Source: Corynebacterium pelargi
GTDB taxonomy: Bacteria > Actinomycetota > Actinomycetes > Mycobacteriales > Mycobacteriaceae
Direction of reading: 5' to 3'
Length of the DNA: 64,000 bases
Assembly: GCF_014635485.1 (NCBI RefSeq)
Contig: NZ_BMCX01000004.1
Location: forward strand, 224,045-288,044
Each line of letters opens with the position of its first letter. Position 1 is the stretch's first letter. Of the stretch, positions 36,523 through 43,764 are shown piece by piece. The notes under the pieces are model-generated. The model did not search any database. It was not told where the DNA came from and saw nothing but the letters and a program-made list of their open reading frames with translations. The translations under genes and the position numbers were made by a program.

Positions 36523-37293
36523 TTAGCCAATGTTGGTGGGGGAGAAATCGCGAAGCCTCAGCGTCACATTTCTTTCCTGAGCCTGGAAGTACAAGGTGCC
36601 ACCGGAGACGTACACAAAACCAGCCTGGGAGCGCATGGGCAGCAGGCGGGTATCAATGCGCCAGCTCATCGCGTCCATGATCGCCTCATCGCTTAGCGAG
36701 CCATCCCCACGATCGAGCACCTTGGTAGGGGTGAGGCGGAAATCCGGGCCCTCGATCCTCAGATCAGCCACCACGCTCACCGGCTTGGATTGGCCTTTTG
36801 GCGTGCCACGTAATTGCGCCTCGCTCGCGGTGCCGCCATTTGGCGAAATGTCATAGGGGTTAGAAATATCCAGATCCGCAATGCCGAGCTGTTTTCCCAC
36901 GCTCACGCCATCCAGGCCGATGGTTTGCGTAAGCAGCAGCGCGCGACTGCCTCGAATATCACCTGAGAACACCTGCGATGCATCGACTTGAACATCCACC
37001 GCATCGGTGGTGGTGGTGATCAGCCCAAGGCGGGGAGTATCCACGTCGGAGACGGAGACGGAGACTTGCTTGATCTTCCCGCTAATCAGCGCCTGGGTAT
37101 ATGGGGTTCCTCCGAAGTAGACGCCGGGGCTCATTTCCAGCTCGGCCGATTCCTCCACATCTTGGGCCAAAGAACGCTCCGCACGCGCTGCGATGGCTGA
37201 GTCGATGATCCAGACGACAAAGAGAAGCGTCACGGTGAATACGAGGAGGCGTCGAAAAGCTTTGGAGCGGAGCACAGTGTCATTCTTGCACAC
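36523..37293 (-). CDS. LmeA-like DUF2993 protein
   Basis: A 256-residue exported protein of the DUF2993 family, which includes mycobacterial LmeA, a phospholipid-binding factor for lipomannan synthesis. It has a single N-terminal membrane segment or signal (about 14-34), then RAERSLAQDVEESAELEMSP and a GKIKQVSVSVSDVD repeat-like barrel segment. GTG 37293 is used; GTG six codons further in is an alternative. Divergent from mshD. Confidence 0.75.
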   Translation of the reverse strand: MCKNDTVLRSKAFRRLLVFTVTLLFVVWIIDSAIAARAERSLAQDVEESAELEMSPGVYFGGTPYTQALISGKIKQVSVSVSDVDTPRLGLITTTTDAVDVQVDASQVFSGDIRGSRALLLTQTIGLDGVSVGKQLGIADLDISNPYDISPNGGTASEAQLRGTPKGQSKPVSVVADLRIEGPDFRLTPTKVLDRGDGSLSDEAIMDAMSWRIDTRLLPMRSQAGFVYVSGGTLYFQAQERNVTLRLRDFSPTNIG

Positions 37294-37322
37294 CGCTTCC
37301 GGCTCAATGAGCAGATCACGCG

Positions 37323-37328
37323 TACCTT
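37323..37328 (+). promoter_or_regulatory. -10 box, leaderless mshD
   Basis: TACCTT, 7 nt before ATG 37336. Confidence 0.35.
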
Positions 37329-37335
37329 AGACACC

Positions 37336-38235
37336 ATGAAATTACTGCGACTTTCCCTACCCGAACACCCCGAATTGGCCAAGCAAAGCCTGGAAATGCT
37401 CAGCGAGATTGCCCAGGAAGATGACGTTGAGGCGCTTTCCGAGCACTTCGTTCGGGGGCTTAGCGACCCATCCTTGGGCCATCAACACCTCCTGGCGATG
37501 CGTGAACAAGGCCCTATCGCCATCGCAGCAAGTGAAGGCGCACAGGCTGAATTTGCGGTGGCTCCAGCTTTTCGACGCCGAGGCATCGGATCCGAACTGC
37601 TTGCCACCCTTGCAGCAGACGGCATTCGCGATGTGTGGGCCCATGGCAACCTCCCCGGAGCCCGCAGGCTTGCAGAACGCGAGCACTACCACCCCACGCG
37701 TGAACTGCTGGTGATGGGCATTGAAGGTGAGGCGCTCAAGGCTGCAGCGCAAGTGCAATTGGCCGATGATCTGCAGCTCAGCACCTATGCCGATACCACG
37801 CTCGAGGCACCTGAGCAGGAGTGGTTGCGCGTGAATAACGAGGCCTTTGATTGGCACCCTGAGCAGGGCGGTTGGGATCAGCAGCGCTTAGCAAAGGCCA
37901 TGGATCAAGATTGGTTCCGCGCCGATGACGTGCTCTTTTTAGAAAGCGAAGGGCGTCTAGCAGGCTTCCACTGGCTCAAGCGCCACGGTGATTTGGACGA
38001 AGGCGCCGATGGTGAGGTCTACGTGGTGGGTCTTGGCCGCGATTTCCGAGGCCGTGGCCTGGGGGATCCGCTGGTGCGCCTTGGTTTGGCGCGTCTGTAT
38101 GAACAAGGCGCGCAGCGGGTGATTCTCTATGTGGAATCCGATAACCGCCCTGCCGTGCAGGCCTATGAGCGTTTGGGTTTTTCCACGCTTGAACGCCACG
38201 TGGTCTATAGCCAAAGCGCTCTTCAAGGCGAATAA
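37336..38235 (+). CDS. mshD: mycothiol synthase
   Basis: A 299-residue protein with two GNAT domains that acetylates Cys-GlcN-inositol in the last step of mycothiol synthesis. The N-terminal domain has FAVAPAFRRRGIGSELLA (about 72-89). The C-terminal, catalytic one has VVGLGRDFRGRGLGDPLVRL (about 229-248) and the SDNRPAVQAYERLGF acetyl-CoA tail. Its place just upstream of pstS agrees with corynebacterial gene order. Confidence 0.92.
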   Translation: MKLLRLSLPEHPELAKQSLEMLSEIAQEDDVEALSEHFVRGLSDPSLGHQHLLAMREQGPIAIAASEGAQAEFAVAPAFRRRGIGSELLATLAADGIRDVWAHGNLPGARRLAEREHYHPTRELLVMGIEGEALKAAAQVQLADDLQLSTYADTTLEAPEQEWLRVNNEAFDWHPEQGGWDQQRLAKAMDQDWFRADDVLFLESEGRLAGFHWLKRHGDLDEGADGEVYVVGLGRDFRGRGLGDPLVRLGLARLYEQGAQRVILYVESDNRPAVQAYERLGFSTLERHVVYSQSALQGE

Positions 38236-38324
38236 TTTGGCAAATAAAAGGTAAACACTTGCCTACATCGACGCCGCGCCGGGTGGGGGAGCGCAGAAGT
38301 TAGGGGTTGGGTTGCTCACTTTTG

Positions 38325-38343
38325 GGTGAAATCTAGGTGAATT
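38325..38343 (-). promoter_or_regulatory. PHO-box-like direct repeat, distal
   Basis: GGTGAAAT-CTA-GGTGAATT: two 8-bp units at 11-bp spacing. Read on the minus strand the units contain TTCACC, like the 11-bp GTTCACC units of actinobacterial PhoP/RegX3 boxes. Confidence 0.45.
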
Positions 38344-38403
38344 CGCCCAAAAAGTGCAGCCATTTCTGCAGCTCAGCGCGGTGTTCATAAAGTCACTCTT
38401 GGA

Positions 38404-38425
38404 GTTTACCCATTGTTTACCTGCG
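38404..38425 (+). promoter_or_regulatory. PHO-box-like direct repeat, proximal to pstS
   Basis: GTTTACCCATT-GTTTACCTGCG: two 11-bp units beginning GTTTACC, close to the actinobacterial PhoP/RegX3 unit GTTCACC. It ends 27 bp before a likely -10 (TAGATT, 38453-38458), in the position of an activator site. Confidence 0.55.
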
Positions 38426-38559
38426 GGGTCATTTTCCTTCATTTTGCTGTCTTAGATTGTTGTTCGTGAGCGTGAGCAGACATATCTGCACGCGTTAACC
38501 GAGGCCTCGAAGCAACATGCAATAGACCAAGTGAACAAGATAACCGGAGAGGTTACCCC

Positions 38560-39663
38560 GTGACTCGATCGATCAAGCGATCCGCCCTCGCCAGCCTGAT
38601 GGCTGGTTCGTTGGTGCTCGCAGCATGCTCCGAGACCGATAGCTCGTCCACCGATTCCAAGGCGTCTGACGCTACCGCCATTGAAGGTCTGACCGGCGCA
38701 ACTGGCGAACTCGTTGCCGAGGGAGCCTCCTCCCAGCAAAACGCCATGAACTACTTTGCAAACCAGTATCAGGCCGCTGTGCCTGGTGCCACCCTGGCGT
38801 ATAACGCCACCGGCTCTGGCTCTGGTGTAAAGAACTTCATTGCTGGCCAGGTTGCCTTCGGTGGCTCCGACTCCCCGCTCAAAGAGGATCAAATTGAGCC
38901 CGCCAAAGAGCGTTGCGAAGGCAACGAGGCATGGCACCTGCCCATGGTGATCGGCCCCGTTGCGGTGGCATACCACCTCGATGGCGTTGATGATCTCAAC
39001 CTTTCCACCAAGACTGTTGCCAAGATTTTCAAGGGCGACATCACCAAGTGGAATGACGATGAGATTGCCAAAGAAAACGAAGGCAAGGATCTTCCGGATA
39101 AGGACATCAAGGTGGTGTACCGCTCCGATGAGTCCGGTACCTCCGATAACTTCCAGAAGTTCCTCAAGGCTTCCACCGGGGAGTGGGACAGCGAAGGTAA
39201 GTCCTTCCCCTCCAAGGTTGGAGCAGGTGCCTCCGGTTCCAACGGTGTTGCCAGCGAAGTGGCAAACATCGACGGCGGCATCACCTACGTTGAGTCCGGT
39301 TTTGCTAAGCAGCAGAACCTCGGCATTGCCAACCTGGACTTCGGTTCAGGTCCGGTGAAGCTCGATTCCGACACCGTTGGCGTTGCTCTGGAGAACCTCG
39401 AGTTCACCACCGAGGGCAACAACATGGTTGTTGATACGGAGAAACTCTTCGAATCCAAGGACGAGGGTGCGTATCCGCTGGTGCTCACCACCTACGAGTT
39501 GGTGTGCTCCAAGGGCTACGACGATAACACCCGCGACCAGGTCAAGGACTTCCTCACCGTCGCCCTGAACTCTCAGGACGAGCAGTTGGAAGAACTTGGT
39601 TACATCCCGGTTAAGGGCACGCTCCACGATCGCCTGCAGAAAGCTGTAGAAGCGATCAGCTAG
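38560..39663 (+). CDS. pstS: phosphate-binding lipoprotein
   Basis: A 367-residue extracellular phosphate receptor for the Pst ABC importer. It has a lipoprotein signal with lipobox LVLAAC (Cys23), a Ser/Thr/Asp-rich spacer, then GASSQQNAMNYF, the NATGSGSGVKNF and VAFGGSDSPL phosphate-loop segments and YRSDESGTSDNFQKFL. GTG 38560 follows GGAGAGG. It heads the pst operon behind PHO-like boxes, and a hairpin after its stop probably sets its higher expression relative to pstCAB. Confidence 0.96.
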   Translation: MTRSIKRSALASLMAGSLVLAACSETDSSSTDSKASDATAIEGLTGATGELVAEGASSQQNAMNYFANQYQAAVPGATLAYNATGSGSGVKNFIAGQVAFGGSDSPLKEDQIEPAKERCEGNEAWHLPMVIGPVAVAYHLDGVDDLNLSTKTVAKIFKGDITKWNDDEIAKENEGKDLPDKDIKVVYRSDESGTSDNFQKFLKASTGEWDSEGKSFPSKVGAGASGSNGVASEVANIDGGITYVESGFAKQQNLGIANLDFGSGPVKLDSDTVGVALENLEFTTEGNNMVVDTEKLFESKDEGAYPLVLTTYELVCSKGYDDNTRDQVKDFLTVALNSQDEQLEELGYIPVKGTLHDRLQKAVEAIS

Positions 39664-39670
39664 CACTCAA

Positions 39671-39697
39671 GGCGCTGGCTCAACAACAGCCGGCGCC
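39671..39697 (+). terminator. hairpin after pstS
   Basis: GGCGCTGGCT (39671-39680) pairs with AGCCGGCGCC (39688-39697). No T-tract, so it is more likely an mRNA-stabilising or attenuating hairpin than a full terminator. Confidence 0.55.
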
Positions 39698-39737
39698 GCC
39701 AAGATTGAACACACAACGCACTAAAAGGATGAAGAAC

Positions 39738-39944
39738 ATGGCAGCCACCATCGCTCAGAAGCTCGACCTCCCTTCCGCTGAGCAGCTCATCGCCGCCGCA
39801 GACGTCGCATTCGACAACATGGAACGCATGAACGGGTCGAAGAAGGCCTCGATCGGCTCCGCAGTCGAGCGTGTTGGCGTAAAGGTGGTTGCCAAATTCT
39901 CTCCTTCCACCGAGCTTTCTTTGAACAACGCTCGCACCGCCTAA
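39738..39944 (+). CDS. hypothetical small protein within the pst operon
   Basis: A 68-residue protein with no recognised family. ATG 39738 is preceded by AAAAGG at a good distance; ATG 39729 is an alternative. It is hydrophilic with an N-terminal helix-prone half (ATIAQKLDLPSAEQLIAAADVAF) read here as two parts, ATIAQKLDLPSAEQ and LIAAADVAF, and a basic middle. No signal or membrane segment. Base composition is like the neighbouring genes and wobble positions are GC-rich, which supports coding. It lies between pstS and pstC, each junction marked by a hairpin. Confidence 0.6.
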   Translation: MAATIAQKLDLPSAEQLIAAADVAFDNMERMNGSKKASIGSAVERVGVKVVAKFSPSTELSLNNARTA

Positions 39945-39969
39945 GCGCCAATCTCTCCAACACAACCGG

Positions 39970-39996
39970 AGGTAACGGCTGATCACGCCGTTACCT
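39970..39996 (+). terminator. hairpin before pstC
   Basis: AGGTAACGGC (39970-39979), loop TGATCAC, GCCGTTACCT (39987-39996), perfect 10-bp stem followed by GATTTGG. It separates the pstS/small-ORF part from pstCAB. Confidence 0.6.
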
Positions 39997-40063
39997 GATT
40001 TGGTGCTTGGCTCGTGAGGGTTTTAGCTAAGAAAGTTCCTCCTATGCCAAGGAACTTCTTCCA

Positions 40064-41104
40064 ATGGATCGCACAATCGAGCCCATCGCATCACAACGCG
40101 ATGTCCTCACAAGCACCCCAACGCCCGCAGCCCCACAACAAGGCAACACTCCAGCCTCGGATGCAAAAAGCTCGCGCGGCGCGCGTCGTCCAGGCGATGT
40201 CATTTTCAAATCCCTGGCCACCTTCTCGGCCGCTACCATCACCCTGGTGATCGCAGCGATCGGCTTCTTCCTGCTGTGGCGCGCAGTTCCTGCACTTCGC
40301 AATAATGCAGCGAACTTCTTTACCTACGCCGGCGATTGGAACCTCAGCAATACAGCCGCCATGGAGTTTGGTATTCCCAACCTCTTGGCCGCCACCGTGC
40401 TCATCTCCGCCATTGCACTCATCCTTGCAATGCCAGTAGCACTCGGTATCGCCATCTTCCTTTCGAACTACGCACCCGCCAAGCTGGTGCGCCCACTCGG
40501 CTTCCTAGTAGACATGCTCGCCGCAGTCCCCTCGATTGTGTTCGGTCTTTGGGGCTGGCAAGTGCTCGGCCCATCACTGTCTGGTTTCTACCAATGGCTC
40601 CACAACGTAGGCTCCGGCATCCCCCTATTTGCCACCTACGCCAACTCGCCTTCCTTCGACACCGGCCGCAACATGCTCACCGGTGGCATCGTGCTTGCCG
40701 TGATGATCCTGCCGGTCATTGCAGCAACCGCCCGAGAAATCTTCGTACAAACCCCCATCGGACAACGTGAAGCAGCCCTGGCGCTGGGCGCAACCCGCTG
40801 GGAAGTAGTACGCATGACCGTGCTGCCCTTCGGTATGCCAGGTTTCATCTCTGGTTCCATGCTCGGCCTTGGTCGTGCCCTCGGTGAAACGATGGCGCTC
40901 TACCTCGTGGTCTCGCCCTCCAGCCAATTCCGCTTCTCGCTTTTCGACGGCGGAACCACCTTCGCTACCGCCATTGCTAATGCGGCACCGGAATTCAACG
41001 ACGACCTGCGTGCAGGCGCCTATATTGCAGCCGGCCTCATGCTGTTTGCTCTCACCTTCGTAGTGAACTCCATCGCCCGCGGAATCATTACCAAGAAAGC
41101 CTAA
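40064..41104 (+). CDS. pstC: phosphate ABC transporter permease PstC
   Basis: A 346-residue permease with a polar N-terminal extension of about 40 residues and six membrane segments. The conserved MetI-type loop EIFVQTPIGQREAALALGAT (about 226-245) contacts the ATPase PstB. FVDMLAAVPSIVFGLWG-like sequence (LVDMLAAVPSIVFGLWG) is typical of PstC. It begins after the second hairpin and is followed 12 bp later by pstA. Confidence 0.95.
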   Translation: MDRTIEPIASQRDVLTSTPTPAAPQQGNTPASDAKSSRGARRPGDVIFKSLATFSAATITLVIAAIGFFLLWRAVPALRNNAANFFTYAGDWNLSNTAAMEFGIPNLLAATVLISAIALILAMPVALGIAIFLSNYAPAKLVRPLGFLVDMLAAVPSIVFGLWGWQVLGPSLSGFYQWLHNVGSGIPLFATYANSPSFDTGRNMLTGGIVLAVMILPVIAATAREIFVQTPIGQREAALALGATRWEVVRMTVLPFGMPGFISGSMLGLGRALGETMALYLVVSPSSQFRFSLFDGGTTFATAIANAAPEFNDDLRAGAYIAAGLMLFALTFVVNSIARGIITKKA

Positions 41105-41116
41105 GGAGCCCACACC

Positions 41117-42028
41117 ATGACGATGACCATTGATAGTTCCAAGCTGGAACCAGGCCCAGGCTTTAGCCACATTTCCACCAAACGCAAAGCCACCAACCGC
41201 GTAGCCAGCGTCATTATCAGCAGCTCCGTGGCATTCGCCCTGATCCCGCTGATGTGGGTGCTCTACACCGTGATCTCCCGCGGCATCGGTGCGGTAGCCA
41301 ATGCCACCTGGTGGACGACCTCCCAAAAGGGCGTGCTCTACTCCGTCGAAGGCGGCGGTGCACTCCACGCCATCATCGGTACCGCAACCCAGACCGCGAT
41401 CTGCTCGCTGATCTCCATCCCCGTCGGTGTCGCGACCGCCATCTATCTGGTGGAATACGCCGGCAACTCCCGCCTAGGCAAGATCACCACCTTCATGGTG
41501 GACATCCTGACCGGTGTGCCCTCCATCGTGGCAGCGCTTTTCGTCTACTCCCTGTGGATCGTGCTCTTCGGATTCGACCGCTCGGGCATTGCGGTGTCCT
41601 TAGCCCTGGTGATTCTGATGATCCCCGTGATCATCCGCAACACGGAAGAAATGCTGCGCGTGGTTCCACACGATCTCCGCGAAGCCTCCTATGCCCTTGG
41701 CGTTCCAAAGTGGAAGACCATCGTCAAGATTGTGCTGCCCACGGCACTGTCCGGCATCGTCACCGGCGTGATGCTGGCCATCGCCCGCGTGATGGGCGAA
41801 TCGGCACCCGTGCTGATCTTGGTGGGCTCCACCCAAAGCATCAACTGGGACCCAGTACACGGACCGCAGTCCTCGCTGCCGCTGATGATGCTCGACATGT
41901 TCAAAGCAGGCACCGCCCCAGCAGTGCTGGACAAGCTGTGGGGAGCAGCACTGACCCTGGTGTTCATCATCGCCTTGCTCAACATTGGCGCCCGCTGGAT
42001 CTCCGCCAAATTTGCCACCAAGCACTAA
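41117..42028 (+). CDS. pstA: phosphate ABC transporter permease PstA
   Basis: A 303-residue permease with six membrane segments. FMVDILTGVPSIVAALFVY (about 127-145) and the ATPase-contact loop VPHDLREASYALGVPKWKT (about 183-201) are the family hallmarks. Pairs with PstC. AAGGAGCC precedes the ATG. Confidence 0.95.
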   Translation: MTMTIDSSKLEPGPGFSHISTKRKATNRVASVIISSSVAFALIPLMWVLYTVISRGIGAVANATWWTTSQKGVLYSVEGGGALHAIIGTATQTAICSLISIPVGVATAIYLVEYAGNSRLGKITTFMVDILTGVPSIVAALFVYSLWIVLFGFDRSGIAVSLALVILMIPVIIRNTEEMLRVVPHDLREASYALGVPKWKTIVKIVLPTALSGIVTGVMLAIARVMGESAPVLILVGSTQSINWDPVHGPQSSLPLMMLDMFKAGTAPAVLDKLWGAALTLVFIIALLNIGARWISAKFATKH

Positions 42029-42049
42029 GCACACTCAGAAGGAACCACC

Positions 42050-42823
42050 ATGTCCAAGCTTTCTATCCGCGACCTCAATATCTACTACGGCGATTTCCAC
42101 GCGGTGCAAGACGTTGAATTAGACGTAGAACCCCGCAGCGTTACCGCCTTCATCGGCCCCTCCGGCTGTGGCAAATCCACCGTGCTGCGCACCCTCAACC
42201 GCATGCACGAAGTCACCCCTGGTGCCAGCGTCAAAGGCACCGTGCTGCTCGACGGCGAAGATATTTACGCAAAAGACGTAGACCCGGTAAGCGTGCGCAA
42301 CACCATCGGCATGGTGTTTCAAAAGGCTAACCCTTTCCCCACCATGTCCATCGAAGAAAACGTGGTAGCAGGGCTCAAGCTCGCAGGTGAAAAGAATAAA
42401 AAGAAGCTGCGTGAAGTAGCAGAACGCTCCCTCCGCGGCGCCAACCTCTGGGAGGAAGTCAAAGATCGCCTGGATAAACCAGGTGGCGGGCTTTCCGGTG
42501 GTCAGCAGCAGCGCCTCTGCATTGCCAGGGCAATTGCCGTTGAGCCTGAGGTATTGCTCATGGACGAGCCTTGTTCGGCTCTGGACCCGATCTCTACGCT
42601 CGCGGTGGAAGACCTCATCCATGAGCTCAAAGAGGAATACACCATCGTGATCGTGACGCACAATATGCAACAAGCATCGCGTGTATCCGACCAAACCGCG
42701 TTCTTCTCGCTTGAGGCGACCGGTAAACCAGGCCGACTCGTCGAAGTTGCCGACACCAAGAAGATCTTCTCTAACCCAGAAAAGCAGGAAACGGAAGACT
42801 ATATCTCTGGTCGCTTCGGCTAA
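42050..42823 (+). CDS. pstB: phosphate ABC transporter ATPase PstB
   Basis: A 257-residue ABC ATPase. It has Walker [14 protein letters not shown] (about 34-46), Q-loop [14 protein letters not shown], signature [14 protein letters not shown], Walker [14 protein letters not shown] and switch [13 protein letters not shown]. Energises phosphate uptake and, with PhoU, takes part in phosphate signalling. A long perfect hairpin follows. Confidence 0.97.
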   Translation: MSKLSIRDLNIYYGDFHAVQDVELDVEPRSVTAFIGPSGCGKSTVLRTLNRMHEVTPGASVKGTVLLDGEDIYAKDVDPVSVRNTIGMVFQKANPFPTMSIEENVVAGLKLAGEKNKKKLREVAERSLRGANLWEEVKDRLDKPGGGLSGGQQQRLCIARAIAVEPEVLLMDEPCSALDPISTLAVEDLIHELKEEYTIVIVTHNMQQASRVSDQTAFFSLEATGKPGRLVEVADTKKIFSNPEKQETEDYISGRFG

Positions 42824-42838
42824 AGCCCCCTAAGAAGC

Positions 42839-42877
42839 AAAGCGCTCTTTTCCTAAGATCAAGGAAAAGAGCGCTTT
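42839..42877 (+). terminator. bidirectional terminator between pstB and phoU
   Basis: AAAGCGCTCTTTTCCT (42839-42854), 7-nt loop, AGGAAAAGAGCGCTTT (42862-42877): a perfect 16-bp stem serving both convergent genes. Confidence 0.85.
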
Positions 42878-42898
42878 CGCTGTGACTAGGCGGTGTTG

Positions 42899-43651
42899 TT
42901 AGTCCACAGCCTTGGGCCAGTCGAAGTTGCTGAACTGCCGCTCAAGCTCTTCGAAGCGACGCTCGATTTCCGCCTGCTCCTCACCCTCGCTGCGCTTCGC
43001 GCGATAATCGTGGGGGCTAAGACCAGTGGCCAAATAAACAATCTGGCCGGCCACCGCCACGGTGTGATCGGCGAAGCGCTCAAAGAAGCGGGCGATCAAG
43101 GTGCAATCAACTGCTGCTCGCGTGCCATAAGGCCAGGGGCGATTGCTTAACAGACCCATGAGGTGATCATGAAGATCATCTACGGCATCGTCATCTGCGC
43201 TAAAGACCAATGCCACATCGGCATCCGGGTTTTCCAGGATGCTCTTGAGCTTTTCGGCCATCTCCAAACACAGCCTGCCCATCTCGCGGAAGTACCCCAT
43301 GACCGGATCGGCGATCACAGGCTCCGGGTAGCGCCGCCGTGCCGTGGAGGCGATGTGCTTGGCCAGGGACGCCATGCGGTCGAGATCTTCAATGATGTAG
43401 ATCGAGCTTAAGATCTGGCGCAGATCTCTGGCGACGGGGCCTTCGAGCGCGAGCAATTGGAAGGCTCGGCTTGTCGAGCGCTGTTTGAGCTCTTTGAGTT
43501 CATCGCCCAAAGACAATGCCTGCTCTGCTGATTGCAAAGAAGTCTCGGAAAGGCCATGAGTAGCATTGCGGAGCACCTCAATGACGACATTGCACATGTC
43601 GTTTACGTCATTTGCGAAGGCGTCGAGGTGTTCCCTATAAGCAGTACGCAT
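42899..43651 (-). CDS. phoU: phosphate signalling protein PhoU
   Basis: A 250-residue all-helical protein with two PhoU repeats. Conserved metal-contact segments are ARDLRQILSSIYIIEDLDRM (about 72-91) and TLIARFFERFADHTVAVAGQ (about 178-197). It restrains the phosphate two-component response and Pst activity. ATG 43651 lies 7 nt after a minus-strand TACACT box, giving a leaderless mRNA; open sequence upstream to 43732 is not needed. An acidic/basic tail rich in Glu/Arg ends the protein. It is convergent with the pst operon and so not part of that transcript. Confidence 0.95.
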   Translation of the reverse strand: MRTAYREHLDAFANDVNDMCNVVIEVLRNATHGLSETSLQSAEQALSLGDELKELKQRSTSRAFQLLALEGPVARDLRQILSSIYIIEDLDRMASLAKHIASTARRRYPEPVIADPVMGYFREMGRLCLEMAEKLKSILENPDADVALVFSADDDAVDDLHDHLMGLLSNRPWPYGTRAAVDCTLIARFFERFADHTVAVAGQIVYLATGLSPHDYRAKRSEGEEQAEIERRFEELERQFSNFDWPKAVD

Positions 43652-43658
43652 GGTGGTT

Positions 43659-43664
43659 AGTGTA
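43659..43664 (-). promoter_or_regulatory. -10 box, leaderless phoU
   Basis: TACACT on the minus strand, 7 nt before the ATG. Confidence 0.4.
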
Positions 43665-43751
43665 GGCGCTTGAAAGCCTTTGCGCTCGCCGAACAAGCAT
43701 GTGGGGGGGTGTTGCGCAGAAAAAGCGCCCAAGAAGTTGAACGGCGTTCAA

Positions 43752-43757
43752 TATACT
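43752..43757 (+). promoter_or_regulatory. -10 box, leaderless monooxygenase-hydrolase gene
   Basis: TATACT, 7 nt before ATG 43765. Confidence 0.45.
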
Positions 43758-43764
43758 TTTGGCT

